Shown here: in pieces, positions 35,000-47,219 of the stretch
Position numbering within the stretch: position 1 is the stretch's first letter
Layout: every line of letters begins with the position of its first letter
DNA from: Dugong dugon
Taxonomy: Eukaryota; Chordata; Mammalia; Sirenia; Dugongidae
Direction: 5' to 3'
DNA length: 64,000 nt
Assembly (NCBI GenBank): GCA_030035585.1
Contig: CM057461.1
Location: 171,069,624-171,133,623 of the forward strand
The notes under the pieces: generated by a model
Told to the model about the DNA's origin: nothing
Database searches by the model: none
What the model saw: only the letters and a program-made list of their open reading frames with translations
Translations under genes and position numbers: made by a program

Positions 35000-35695
35000 G
35001 ATTTTCTCTCTAGACCACTAAAACTTTCTCCATATCAGTAAAGGCTGTTTCGCTTTATTACCACCCGTGTGTTCACTGGAGTAGCACTTTTAATTTCCTT
35101 TAAGAACTTTTCCTTTGCATTCATAACTTGGCTGTTTCGCACACGAGGCCTGTCTTTCAGCCTCTCTTGGCTTTCTGCATGCCTTCCTCACTAAGCTTAA
35201 TCATTTCTAGCTTTTGATTTAAAGTGAGAGACATGTGACTCTTCCTTTTACTTGAACACTTGGAGGCCATTGTAGGGTTATTAATTGGCATAATTTCAAT
35301 ATTGTCGGGTCTCAGGGAATAGGGAGGCCTGAGGAGAGGGAGAGAGACAGAATTGGCCAGTTGGTGGAGCAATCAGAACACATACAACATTTATCGATTT
35401 AAGTTCGCTGTCTTATATGGGTGTGGTTCGTGTTGCCCCAGAACAGTTACCATGGTAACGTCAAAGATCACTAATCACAGATCACCGTAACAGATTTAAT
35501 GAAAAAGTTTGAAATATTGTGAGAATTACCAATATGTGACACAGACACACAAAGTAAGCACATGCTGTTGGAAAAATGGCGCCGATAGACTGACTGGATG
35601 CAGGGTTGCCACAAACCTTAATTTGTAAAAATTGCAATATCTGCGAAGCACAATAAAGCAAAGTGCAATCAAACGAGGTATGCCTGTACCCAGTA
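35000..35695 (-). mobile_element. Tigger1-like DNA transposon remnant
   Basis: The right end TCAAACGAGGTATGCCTG is the complement of a Tigger terminal repeat (CAGGCATACCTCG...), next to TA. The minus-strand frame at 35372-35157 contains MASKCSSKRKSHMSLTLNQK and [11 protein letters not shown], the start of a pogo-type transposase of the CENPB/Tigger family. The rest of the transposase is missing or decayed, and the left terminal repeat was not found. Confidence 0.88.
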
Positions 35696-35770
35696 GTCAT
35701 TTCTATCATACATTTAGGTTTGTTTTACAACACTTTTAAGTAGGAGAAACATTCGGTATCCCTAGTACAT

Positions 35771-36130
35771 TCAGATGAACATATAAGCCCTTCTAAACAT
35801 TTGAGGTTCATGTTGTCTTCTCCACACCTTAACTGTCTTTCCAGTTATATGCATATGGCCTTGGGCCTCTCTCTGGGTAGAATTAGAAGACCCTGACCGC
35901 CTACCATTCATCCCATTTAACTGGCCTGGACCTTGCCCCAGCCTCTCCGCATGTGGGTCTCCTCTCAGCTGCAGCATAAGGTTTCTTAACTTTCCTTTCA
36001 GCAATTGCGGTAACAAAGTAACCGTCTAAGAACCAAAAATTTCACTTCCCACACCCCTTCTTTCTTTTTCTAAGTTCCTTCCTTCCGTAAGTCTAGAGCC
36101 ATTGCAGCGATCCCTGCTTCTGACACCAAC
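35771..36130 (-). mobile_element. ERVL-like internal fragment with tRNA-Leu-type primer binding site
   Basis: Immediately left of the LTR (that is, downstream on the minus strand) the strand reads TGGTGTCAGAAGCAGGGA (36128-36111), close to the complement of a mammalian tRNA-Leu 3' end, the primer used by ERVL. A short minus-strand frame (36016-35771) follows and may be a gag remnant; I could not confirm a domain. Old and non-functional. Confidence 0.55.
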
Positions 36131-36896
36131 TGTAAAAATGGTGTGACGGAGGTGTCTGACCTCTAACTTCACAAGGGATATGTAGAATCAAGATCACCGG
36201 CCCAAGGTTGATTGCTGTGAGGTGGAGGTCGGATATACCTCTTCTTGTGAGTCCTTTTTACCAATTCTGACACCAACCTTTTTACCTGTTCTGACACCAA
36301 CCGTCCCTCCCACAGCACTCTCTGCTTCTCTGGTGAGTTTGATTAATTCATTGCAGTGGCTGCACAGAATTCACAGACCATACTCACAGTTACGAATTTT
36401 ATTAGGGAACTAACAGGTTACAATTTATGTTCAGGAACGGCCAGGATACAGTTGTTCAATCAAGACAGCCTCTTCTCAGCTTTGCCTGTAGGCATACCTG
36501 TCTCTGGTCCCTCAGCTTTTGCCTTGCTCAGTCAAGTGTTACAAAGCTCTTTTAGCTCCGCCTATAAGTGCCCCAAGGCACCCCACTCTGCCAGGAAGCC
36601 TTGGCCTGAAGGTTCGCAGCTCTAGCTCTATGGGTTGGCAAACCTAGGTCCACTAAGTGCCTGAAGGCATTCTACTCTGCCAGCAAGGCAGGCACTCAAC
36701 TTTCTTCTCTCCTGCCTGTCTCCTGGTTCTGCTGCAGCTGTTTCTCAGCTGCTGCTTCTTGCTGTCTTTGGTGTTACAACTCTCTCTTTCTCTTAGTCTC
36801 CTGGTACCAGGAGCTTCTCAGCACCGGGATCCTGGGTCCAAAGGACATATGCCACTCCTGGTTCTTCTTTCTTGGTGGTGGTGAGATTCTCTTCAT
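36131..36896 (-). mobile_element. LTR next to tRNA-Leu-type primer site
   Basis: The plus strand starts TGTAAAAATGG, so the minus-strand LTR ends ...TTTTACA, two bases before the primer site. The far part (36800-36890: CCGGGATCCTGGGTCCAAAG, CACTCCTGGTTCTTCTTTCTTGG) resembles the module seen in the other LTRs of the window. The outer limit is uncertain. Confidence 0.55.
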
Positions 36897-37683
36897 TTGT
36901 ACTTTTTGAGAAATTGAAAACAAAGGGAAATTGAAGGTAATTTGAATGTTATATACAGTCAATAATATCTAAGTTTTGCTCACATTTCAAGTGTTAAATG
37001 TTCTCCCAAGAATATTTCATTTTTATCCTTTCATTTTAGTCTTTCTAGTCTTTAACCCCATCTTTCATATTGTCTGTAAGCCAGTTCCTCTTAGCTTGTT
37101 TTTAAAAATATACCCCCTTGTGTAGGCCAGTTTTCCTGGCTTCACAATTAAAAAAACACCAAACCCACTGCCGCCGAGTCCGTTCTTAGGGACCTTATAG
37201 GGCTTTACAATAGACACCTTAACATTTTTCCTCCTTGTTGCTTAGGGAAAATATGTTTTGCTTTGTGTTGGTTTATTTACTTGAGTAAAAATTCTTTGTC
37301 TCCTTGAACCTACTCTCTCTGATAGATCCTTTATTTAACTTTTAGAGCCTTAAAAAATATTCTTTTAAGCACAATTTTCTAGTATCAGTGGGTTGTATTT
37401 TCTTAATTCATAAATTGTTGTTGTTGTTAGGTGCTGTGAAGTTGTTTTCCACTCATATATTTGAGGTAGTTTGGACACTTGGATGAATTTATCATAATAG
37501 TGGTTCCTAAAAATAAGTAAAAGAGCTAACTAAATTATATAACTTCTTTAAAATGTCTCTTTTGGTAGTCTTTGCTTGAAGATATTTCCCTGTCAGTAGA
37601 CTAACTACTAACTTAAGGGTTTAAAATGCTCTGTTGAGTAATGCGTTTATACTAACTTTTACTTATTTTTTTTTCTTTCCTAG

Positions 37684-37891
37684 GGGATCTCCGAGCTTGC
37701 ACGTACTGTAGAAAAATAGCGTTAAGTTACGCTCATTCCACAGACAGTAATTCTATTGGGGAAGACTTGAATGCACTTTCAGATTCTGCCTGCTCTGTGT
37801 CTGTGCTTGATCCGAGTGAACCCCGAACACCTGTTGGGAGTAGAAAAGCCAGCCGCAACATATTTTTAGAGGATGATTTGGCCTGGCAAAG
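37684..37891 (+). CDS. PIKFYVE: PIKFYVE exon 6, end of FYVE finger (residues 206-274)
   Basis: Acceptor CTTTCCTAG, donor AG|GTAGCT. The last zinc pair C211/C214 sits in RACTYCRKIALSYAH. After it comes a Ser/Asp-rich linker (DLNALSDSACSVSVLDPSEP) and ASRNIFLEDDLAWQ. Intron 6 (37892-39708) has L2-like (about 38060-38220), LINE-1 3' (about 38700-38950) and MIR-like (about 39190-39350) remnants and no other exon that I can see. Confidence 0.97.
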
Positions 37892-39708
37892 GTAGCTTCG
37901 GTTAAATATAATTTCATTTGTATTTTAGAAATAGTGATCGTTTTGTGACCTGTGAGTGCTTTTGGTTAACGTTTATTTTCTTTGAATTAGTGTCCTCCAA
38001 ATTCATTATTTTCTTCCTTTTCTTGACTTGCCTCTAAAAGGTTCAGAGAGGATGTTTATGGATAGTGATGATACCGACTAATTAGAATGTTGGCTCCATG
38101 ACAGGAGAGTCTTTATATCTTCCTTGTTCACTTCTCTACCTCTGGCACAAAAATAATGCATGCATATATGTGATCTTGATAAATATTTGTTGAGTGATTC
38201 TGTAGACAACAAAAGTAATTGTAATTAATAATTCCTAATGTAGCCTTGTTAAGGAGGATGCCCATACAATTTGTATTCACAAGATTTGCAAAAAAAAATT
38301 AAATTGTTTGCTTTCTAAGGAACATTTTATATTTTTTTATGTTATTAAGTATGCTGCATTGCCTAGTAGGGGGGGATGTTACTGACTCTTTCTTGGCAGT
38401 TACCTGGAACTATTGGAATTAGAATCATAAGTTCATCAGTTTTTGATTGTTTTCTGTAGCTAAATTGTTTTCTTTAGCATAATATCAAATCTGTCATTGT
38501 CAAAGAACTTAGAGCTTTCATAGACATCTTTGTGATAAGTTACTTTCTCAGTTACCTGTTAAAGGAGGGAGAAATATCGGTAGGTAGTCAATGAATTTAA
38601 ACAGAAGTGAAAATGAATGACTTGGCAGCTACATTCAACGTGGATGAATCTCAGGGACATAACGTAGCATAGAAAAGAAAGTCACCTAATCATACATGCA
38701 GTCAAAAATATACGGAACTAACAATACATTGTCTAGGGATAAAGTGTGGTAAAACTTCAAGAAAAGCAAGGGAATGATAAACAACATTTAGGATGGTGGT
38801 ATCATTGAGGCAAGGAAGCAGGGGACGGGATTGGACAGGGAATACAGAGACTTCAACGTCTGTGGTGACTTTTTTTTTCTTAAATTACGTGGTAGGTACA
38901 AGGGTGTTTGTGGCATGATTCTTCACATTTTTTTTTAAATTAAAAAGTCTATCTTTAGTGAAACAGTTTCTAAAAAGCATAGTAAAGTAAGCTCTTGCTT
39001 ACTTTAGTTAGTAATGCCTTTTAGTTGTACTGTAGCCTTGTTGTATGAGCCCAGAATTGGTAATTATGATTTAATAAAGCAAACTAGAAAGCTTTTTTAA
39101 GAGATGGAGAGTGGATGTCAAAGGTAGAATAATAGTTAAACTTCAGGTTCTGTGCTAATTGTTTAGTGTTCATTCTCTTTTTAGTCCTCATGTCTCTGTG
39201 GTGGGCAGTATTTTGTCTTTTTGACAGGTGTGTATGCTGAGGTTCAGAGAGATTAAGTAATGTACTCCAGGTCACACAGTAAGAGGTAGAGCCTGTACTC
39301 GGCCTAGGTTTGTCTGACTCTACAGTGCTATTCCAGTGTGTTATGGGGACTAATAAAATGTTTGAATTCAGGATTGTCCCAGAAAATCTAGGACATTAAA
39401 CTTTGTTTGGTCTTGTACATATGATGTGAGAAGGAGTTCTGCATCTAACCAGTTTTATTAGTTTATTGGCATTCAGCATGCTTAGTAAATTTTCTTTATC
39501 ATCTTTTGGTATTTAATGTACTTAAGATAAAAAAGACATCCAGTTTCTACACTGGTTAAAGAAGAAAATAAAAATGACTCATCTCATTATTACAGAGAAA
39601 AATACTTAATCTGCTTTAAAATACTAAAGCACCTCATTAAAACTTTAAATATAGATTTGCCTGTGACTGTTCCAAATGATCTCACTATTTTTCTTATTTT
39701 CTTTATAG

Positions 39709-39798
39709 TTTGATTCATCCAGACTCCTCAAATACTGCTCTGTCGGCAAGACTTGTATCTGTTCAGGAGGATGCTGGAAAATCTCCTGCTCGAAATAG
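39709..39798 (+). CDS. PIKFYVE: PIKFYVE exon 7 (residues 275-304)
   Basis: Ninety-bp exon, AG|TTTGATTC to AG|GTAAAC. Encodes SLIHPDSSNTALSARLVSVQ and EDAGKSPARN. A multiple of three with phase 2 at both ends, so skipping would keep the frame. Low-complexity linker between FYVE and DEP. Confidence 0.96.
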   Translation, partial: FDSSRLLKYCSVGKTCICSGGCWKISCSK

Positions 39799-40759
39799 GT
39801 AAACTCCAAATGACAACACTTATTCTTTGTCTGATTTTTGTTTCTTTTTGTAGTAATGAAAAGAACAGAAGACGATCACAGATGCTGATGGATATACTTT
39901 TCTCCTAGCTCTGGAAGCTGAATTAAGTTATTTTCTTTTTGCTACTCAGCACTAGCTTATGTTCTCCCAGTGGCACTTCCCAATATTCTCCACTGGCTTT
40001 AGATCTTTGAACCTATACCCTCTTCTCTTTTCTCACGCAGCAGATGACCTCACTTCTTAGTACATAGCAAAGAGAGGAAATGCCAGATGAGGACTTCCTC
40101 AGCTTTTATCACCGGTTGCCATCTTGATGACTTTTGGAGTCATCTTTTTTTCTCTCTTCTGCCCTTTAACCAAGGCTGATTGCTTCATTTGTATTCCAGA
40201 TCCCACCCCTTCCCATTTCCTATTAGTCACCGCATGGATGTTCTGTACAGTCCACCTATCTTGCTGACTCCTTACCATTAGCATTTAAACAAATGCGGGT
40301 CTTATTCCAAACAAGCAATCACCCTCTTTCATGTTTACCTCCAGTTACCTGTGTTCTCAATTATTTCTTTTCTTCTTAGCCAAATTCCTTGAAATAGTTG
40401 CCTGTAACCATTGTACTTGCATACTTTTTTCTTCTTTTTCAACTCACTGGAATCTTGCTAATACCCACACCTCCCCACTGAAAATGCTTTCCTTATTGCA
40501 AGCTTAGGTTCTGAATAAGTGGTTATAAACCTGAAGAACTAGACATCTGAATTAGTGTGGTTTAATGTACTTTCTGCTGCTATCCGTAAGATTTTCACTG
40601 CCCAATTTTTTCAGAAGTAGATTGCCAGGTCCTCCTCAGTCTGTTTTATTCTGGAAGGTATGTTGAAATCAAAATACACCACCATGGGTGACCCTGCTGG
40701 TATTTGAAATACTGGTGGCACAGCTTCTAGCATCACAGTAACATGCAAGGCAACACAGT

Positions 40760-41905
40760 ATGACAAACTGACAGACAAGTGGCGGATCTTGGCTGAAAGC
40801 AGAGAATACCAGAAGGATTGTTACCTGTGTTTTATTGACTGTGCAAAGACATTCGACTGTGTGGATCATAACAAATTATAAATAACATTGTGAAGAATGG
40901 GAATTCCAGAACACTTAGTTGTGCTCACGCGGAACCTGTAGTAGAACAAGAGGCAGTCGTTCGAAAAGAACAAGGGGATGCTGCGTGGTTTAAAATCAGG
41001 AAAGGTGTGCATCAGGGTTGTATCCTTTCACCATACTTATTCAGTCTGTATGCTGAGCAAATAGCCAGAGAAGCTGGACTGTATGAAGAAGAATGTAGCA
41101 TCAGGATTGGAGGAAGACTCATTAGCAACCTGCAATATGCAGATGACACAACCTTAACTTGCTGAAAGCGAAGAGGACTTGAAAGACTTACTGATGAAGA
41201 TCAAACACTGCAGACTTCAGTATGGATAACACCTTATCCATAAAACAAAAATCCTTACAACTGGACCAGTAAGCAACATCATGATAAATGGAGAAAAGAT
41301 TGACGTTGTCAGAGATTTCGTTTTACTTGGATCCACAATCAACGCCCATGGAAGCAGCAGTCAAGAAACAGTGCATTGCATTGGTCAAATCTGCTGCAGA
41401 AGACCTCTTTAAAGTGTTAAAAGTAAGATGTCACTTCGAGGACTAAGGTGTGCATGACCCAAACCATGGTATTTTCAGTTATCTCATATGCATACGAAAG
41501 CTGGACAGTGAATAAAGAAGACCGAAGAACAATCGATGCATTTGAATTATGGTGTTGGTGAAGAATATTGAATATACCATGGACTGCTAGAAGAATTACT
41601 GTCTTGGAAGAAGTGCAGTGAGAATTCTCCTTAAAAGTGAGGATAGTAAGACTTCATCTTATGTGCTTTGTCCATGTTATGAAGAGAGAGAACATCGGTC
41701 CCTGGAGAAAGACATCATGCTTGGTAAAGTAGAGGGTCGGTGAAAAAGAAGAAAGCCCTTGACTAGATGGATTGACACAGTGGCTGCAACAATGGGCTCC
41801 AGCATAGCAATGATTATGAAGATGGCGCAGGACCGGGCACTGTTTTGTTCTGTTGTAAATGGGGTCACTTTGAGTCAGAACTGACTCAGTAGCACTTAAC
41901 AACAG
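40760..41905 (+). mobile_element. RTE-type LINE, 5'-truncated
   Basis: Decayed reverse-transcriptase text in intron 7: CFIDCAKTFDCVDH, KGVHQGCILSPYLFSLYAE and YADDTTL (RT catalytic YADD) around 40830-41160. Endonuclease-free 3' text follows, ending GAGTCAGAACTGACTCAGTA. The 3' end matches the SINE tails in the window, consistent with RTE mobilising them. Several stops break the frame. Confidence 0.85.
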
Positions 41906-42019
41906 CAGTGTACTTTCAATTTGTTATTTCAACAAGTAATTATTGACTACCTACAAACTTAGTGCCGGGAATACAGCAGTCAATCAAAAACAAAAATTTA
42001 AAGCACAGGAAAGCATAGG

Positions 42020-43440
42020 GAAGGTGGGGATTGAAATTTTAAACAGTTTGGTCAAGGGGAGACATCACTGAGAAAGTGACATTTGAGTAAAGACCTGAAG
42101 GAGGTGAGGGAGTGAGCCATGTAGGCATCTTGGGGAAGAGTAAACCAAGACAACAAAGGGAATAACACATTTCTGAGAGGAAACACTCCCCTGGCAAGGA
42201 ATACCAAGGAATCTTGTAGACCTGGAGTAGAGCAATATTGCAGTTAGTTGTAAGGACTTTGTCATTTACTCTGAGTGAGGTAGGAAGCTACTGGAGAGTT
42301 TTGCTTTCTATTTTTACTTAATTTTTAAATATTTTGAAAAAAATCGAACCATGAAGAAAAGTTGTAAGAAGAGTAAAATGAACTCTCCTGCATCCTTCAT
42401 TGAGAGTCACTAGTTATTTACCTTTTGCCCATTTGCTTTGTCATTTTTTATATATATAATATACATACTATTTTTTTCTGAACCAATTAAGAGTAAATTT
42501 CAGACAAGTACGTAGTATTTAAATAGGTATTTCCTCAGAACAATAATATTCTCTTACATAACCGTAGTACAAATTCAGGAAAGGTGACAGTCATAAATTT
42601 CTGTTATCTAATATACAATATATATTCTGATTTTGGCAGTTGTTCTAATGTCCTTTAGAGTAAATTTTCCCCAGTCTGTGACCTTGTCCAGGATCATGCA
42701 TTACATTTAGTTGTCCTGCCTTTTGGTCTCCTTTAATCTGTAACGGTCTCTAAGCCTTTCTTTCTCTTTCATGATAGTGGTATTTGTGAAGACTGTAGGC
42801 CGGTTGTTTAGTAGAATGTTCATCTATTTGGGTTTGTCCAGTGCTTTCTCATGTTTAGATTTTGGTTGTGTATTTTTTTTTTATCAGGAATACCACGTAA
42901 GTGATGTAGTCTTCTCAATTTATTATGTCAGGAAGAATATAATACAAGTTTATCCCATTATTGGAGATGTTGACTTGATGTCTTGATTAAGGTGGTGTCT
43001 GCTAGTTTCCTCCACTGTAAAGTTACCATTTCTCTCTTTGTAATTCATAAATAACGTGTAGTGGAGATACTTTGAGACACTGTAAACGTCTTGCTCCCCA
43101 TCAGTTTTTTACTCAATAGTTTTATGATTCTTGCTTGAATCAAATGTTTAATATCTTGGTTGCAAAATGGTGGTTTTCTAACACCACCATTCCTTCTGTA
43201 TTTATTAGTTGACATTTTATCCGAAAAAACTTCTCATTGGTGAGTTTTGAACGGGGAGGGAGTGATATGATCTGAATTATGTTTTGAAAGAAACACCCTA
43301 GCTGCTCTATTGTTTAGATTGTAGAGCATAAGAGGAGAAGACCATTTTGAAGCTGTTGCAATAGTCCATGCAGGAGAATTGGCTTAGACCAGGGAGATGA
43401 GAAATAATCAAATTCTAGATGCATTTTGATTGTAGAGCTA
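42020..43440 (+). repeat. Old mammalian interspersed repeat split by a later insertion
   Basis: The left part (42020-42303: GTGACATTTGAGTAAAGACC, GAGTGAGCCATGTAGG, CTACTGGAGAGTTTTG) and right part (43242-43440: GAGTGATATGATCTGAATTA, GCTGTTGCAATAGTCC) read as one well-known repeat that I cannot name with confidence. The insert is at 42304-43241. Confidence 0.6.
42304..43241. mobile_element. Inserted old element, flanked by 8-bp GAGTTTTG duplication
   Basis: Text typical of an old mammal-wide element (AGTTGTAAGAAGAGTAAAATG, TTATTTTTTTCTGAACCA-like, AAGGTGGTGTCTGCTAG). GAGTTTTG sits at 42296-42303 and 43242-43249. Most of it resembles LINE-1 3' sequence to me, but an 8-bp duplication would also suit a hAT element. 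Confidence 0.55.
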
Positions 43441-43646
43441 ATTTTATACTCACAGAGTCATTGCAAATGTAGTGTGAGAGTTTCTGTGTACCCTTCACCT
43501 GGCTTCCCCCAATGATGACATGTAAACTATCATAACTACTTTTAAAAGTATACTTAACATTGGCAAGTGAACATTTATTTTAAAATGAATTTTTACTATA
43601 ATTTATTGTTGCAGAATTTATGACTGTGTGTCATTTTTATTTCCAG

Positions 43647-43785
43647 ATCAGCCAGCATTACTAACCTGTCACTGGATCGATCTGGTTCTCCTATGGTACC
43701 TTCATATGAGACATCTGTCAGTCCCCAGGCTAACCGAACATACGTTAGAACAGAGACCACCGAGGATGAACGCAAAATTCTTCTG
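43647..43785 (+). CDS. PIKFYVE: PIKFYVE exon 8 (residues 305-351)
   Basis: Acceptor ATTTCCAG, donor CTG|GTACCG. Encodes RSASITNLSLDRSGSPMVP. The serines at 308 and 319 correspond to the two regulatory sites of the human protein (S307; S318, an Akt site) shifted by one. Both are present here. The rest, SYETSVSPQANRTYVRTETT, leads into the DEP domain. Intron 8 (43786-44971) contains old repeat text at 44200-44640. Confidence 0.96.
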
Positions 43786-44971
43786 GTACCGGTCCAGTAT
43801 CTTTGACCCATTGCTAGTTTTGAGCATAAAAGATGTTTTTCTCACTGATTTTTTTCTTAGAGGAACATACAAATGTTAGCTTAAGTTTTTACTAGGATAA
43901 CTTGAGAAATTGGTGACATGTTCCTCACTTATATATTGTGCTAATTTTTTCTTGACACCTTTCATCTGGCAAGATCAGAATTCAGGTGCCCACATGGTAA
44001 GAGAGCTTAACCTTTAGTTAGGTGCAGATGGTCTGTTCAAGCTTTGAAACCTGTTTTCTCATACACATGGAAAGCTTTTCAAACTTTTAATACTATACAT
44101 AAATGGGCAGGTCTTTAACAGTGAAGTAACACTTTAATAGTAAACAGAGTGTCAAATAAATAATATGGACCATGGGTCCTATAAAAATTCAGAGAAAAAA
44201 AATCATTACTAGTGAGGAAGTCAGGAAAGGCTTTAAACAGAAGGGGTTGGACTGGACCTTGAAGGATGGGAATGGAGTTCGATAGGCGGCGAGAAAAGGG
44301 CATCTTTAAGGTGTGAGGAAAGGTATGGAGTCAAGAATAAGGATAGCATTTTCCATGGACAGAAGTAGTATTATAATTGGGAGAGGTTGGGGGAGAATTT
44401 AAATTGGAATCTGTGGACAGTGAGAATGGAAAATTACTTGGGACTGCATGGTTTGGAAGGCAGTGAATTCAGTTTTTACAAGTTTAGGTTTGTACCTGTA
44501 TACACTGAGCAACACTGGAAGTTTTTTGGAGCAGGGGTGTAATTAATTCACTGAAGGCCTTTTTTTTTTAGGAAAATTCACCTGGCAGTTGGGTATAGGT
44601 GAGAGTCTGGTGGAGTTAAGGCTAGCTAGGAACAGTTACCTTAGACTGGTATGATTGATGGCCGTCTCCCTCTCCCTTGTCTCATCTGCAGAGAAGAGTA
44701 CGATATTTTGCACTTAGAAAACTAGGAAAATGGTTATATATACTACTGACTGAAAAAAAGTAGTATTTGCGATAGCTGGTTTTCAAGGGAAAAACTTAGG
44801 TTTATGATTAGTTGAATTGAATTCAAGGTATCCCCCATGTATGTGTCTAAGCTACTACAAAGCAGTCTAAATTGAATTTGTTTTCATGAATCAAAAAATC
44901 ACAGGAAAGAATCTCAAGAGGTACAAAGCATCCTTCTCATGAGTAATTATTTGCTTTTAATGTGATTGCAG

Positions 44972-45129
44972 GACAGTGTTCAGTTAAAGGACCTGTGGAA
45001 GAAAATCTGCCATCACAGTAGTGGAATGGAGTTCCAGGATCACCGCTACTGGCTGAGAACACATCCCAACTGCATTGTAGGAAAGGAATTAGTCAACTGG
45101 CTAATCCGAAATGGACACATTGCTACAAG
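44972..45129 (+). CDS. PIKFYVE: PIKFYVE exon 9, DEP domain part 1 (residues 352-403)
   Basis: Acceptor TGATTGCAG, donor AG|GTATTG. Encodes DSVQLKDLWKKICHHSSGM, then the DEP-type WLRTHPNCIVGKELVNWLI. DEP domains are small membrane- or partner-binding folds; its role in PIKfyve is not firmly known. Intron 9 (45130-46130) shows a MIR-like remnant near 45650-45740. Confidence 0.97.
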
Positions 45130-46130
45130 GTATTGTGATTTTGAAGACATTTGGATATAGTTTATTAATTTATTTTTAATGAGGACACATATTTGAAGAT
45201 TAAGGGAAGTACATCTCTTTGTGAGTAGGGTGCTGTTCATTGCGTGTATCTCATGGTTTGAGCTACTAATCCCTCCTCACATCTGGGTTTAGAGAATAGA
45301 TGAAGGGAGCACATGGGGTCCCATTAGCCTTGTTAAAAGCAGAAGCATGCAGTAATTCCCCAAATGCAGAATTCCCAAAAAGCAGGATTGGGGAATGTAG
45401 CTGGGGCCTAAAGCCAAAATGGATTCTCCAGCTGCTATTCTCTAATCTAGACGTTGCAATCTATGTGGAGAATTAATACATAAACCATGCCTGGAGTGTC
45501 CTAGTCCACCTCACACATCACTTATAGAATAGAGTGACTGATAGATACTGTTGCTTTTCAAGTTAACAGGTCCTCTAGCTCTTACCACTTGGTAAGGTTA
45601 GCTATCCTCTCATGGGAAGAAACAAGTTGTGGAGAGAGAAAGAAACATCTTTAAGCAGTGAAGCTCTGAGTTCTAACTTTGGCATTGTCTACTGTTAGCT
45701 TTTTGCTTTTAGTTAAGTTATTCAATCTCTTTGAGACTTGGACTTGTATAGATGTATTTACATTTTATACCTGTATCTATAATACTTAATGTCGTCTTCA
45801 AGACTGTAAAGCTCCTTTAGGGTAAGAGCCAAGCTGTCTTCAATTTTTTTTACTCCTCTACTAAGTAGAGAGGTGTGTATGCATTAACCACTCACTAAAT
45901 GCTTGTAGTAATTAAAATTAGGTTAGTTAAGACTGTTTTACTAGTAGGTACTCCTCCTTTACTATGGTACCTGGAAGAATCTTCTGATTTAGCTTTAAGT
46001 ATGTTTTGATGTATCTTATTCCTCACCTACCCAAGGACCCTTTGAAATTCCAACTCTGATTAGATCTTATACTTGTAAAATTATTTTAACTGATTTTTAT
46101 AGCTTTTCTTTTTTGTTGATCTTGACTCAG

Positions 46131-46242
46131 GGCACAAGCTATAGCAATTGGACAAGCAATGGTCGATGGACGATGGCTGGATTGTGTTAGTCATCACGAT
46201 CAGCTTTTCAGGGATGAGTATGCACTGTACAGACCCCTGCAG
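46131..46242 (+). CDS. PIKFYVE: PIKFYVE exon 10, DEP domain part 2 (residues 404-441)
   Basis: Acceptor CTTGACTCAG, donor CAG|GTAATT, ends in phase 0. Encodes AQAIAIGQAMVDGRWLDC and FRDEYALYRPLQ, closing the DEP fold. Intron 10 (46243-47219) is unique-looking AT-rich sequence; I see nothing else in it. Confidence 0.97.
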
Positions 46243-47219
46243 GTAATTTTCAGTGTTTCTGCTAATGAGAATATATCAAGCTTGTTCTTAAGTCTTTCCT
46301 CCTTAGTGGGAATAAATAGTAGTTGAATTACCCAAAGATACTTTTTTTCTAACACGTTCCCATGCTGTTTGAAGAAAGTTAAAACATTTTTACTTGATAG
46401 GGAGTAGTGATAAAAAATCTGCTATTGGAATCAAACATCTTATTCAATTACTGTAGCTTTTCTTAAGCTTGGCTTTGTGGTATTATAATTACTTGTCATT
46501 TAACTTCAGTGGTTTTCAGCTTTACTATGTACATTTTTAGAACTAGGAGGGAGTGTACATCATAAAATTAATTGAAAAGTTTAATATCACCACTGAACTA
46601 AATTTTGACTCTTTAGCAATGTTAAATTGTACTGCAGTGGTAAAACTGAATGTTCTATTTATCTGATTTTTAAAAATTTAGTTATGGAAGTGGAAGTTAT
46701 TTGTTTAATGATAGAGCTTTATAAAAAGATACGCTTTCACTTTTGGTTTATGTGATTTGATATAAATTAGTGTTTAGCAATACTTTTGTGAACTAAAATT
46801 GGAAACTCAGTGGTAGGAAGAAAGAGACCAATAGCCCAAAAGACTTGTGTGGTGTGATTTGTTAAAATCTCAAGTTACCTTTCAGCATTTGTGTTAGAGT
46901 TGATGCAGAGTTAGAACAAATTTTAAGCCATTTTCACTCTCAGGTCTAAAGGATGAAATGAAACACTGTAAATTCTGTGAAAGAAATATTTTGTTCTTAA
47001 CACCACACCTTCTGGTTAATAAAAATTGTAATTTTATTTTAAGGATGACGTTTATCAGTATGGTGCTGGCTTATGACATAGTTTTTGTTTATTTTTACGT
47101 AAATGTATTCACTGGTTAGATTTATAGAAATAGTAGACTAGAATTTATTTGTAGGATGATAGCCTCAGTGTTGTTGGCATTAAGGGTAAATTGCTTGGAT
47201 CCTGTCTTGATCCCTTCAG

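Noticed and set aside
40890..41165. 91-codon frame with reverse-transcriptase motifs as a possible host gene
   Set aside because: RTE LINE fragment: the preceding and following frames are broken and the 3' end matches RTE text.
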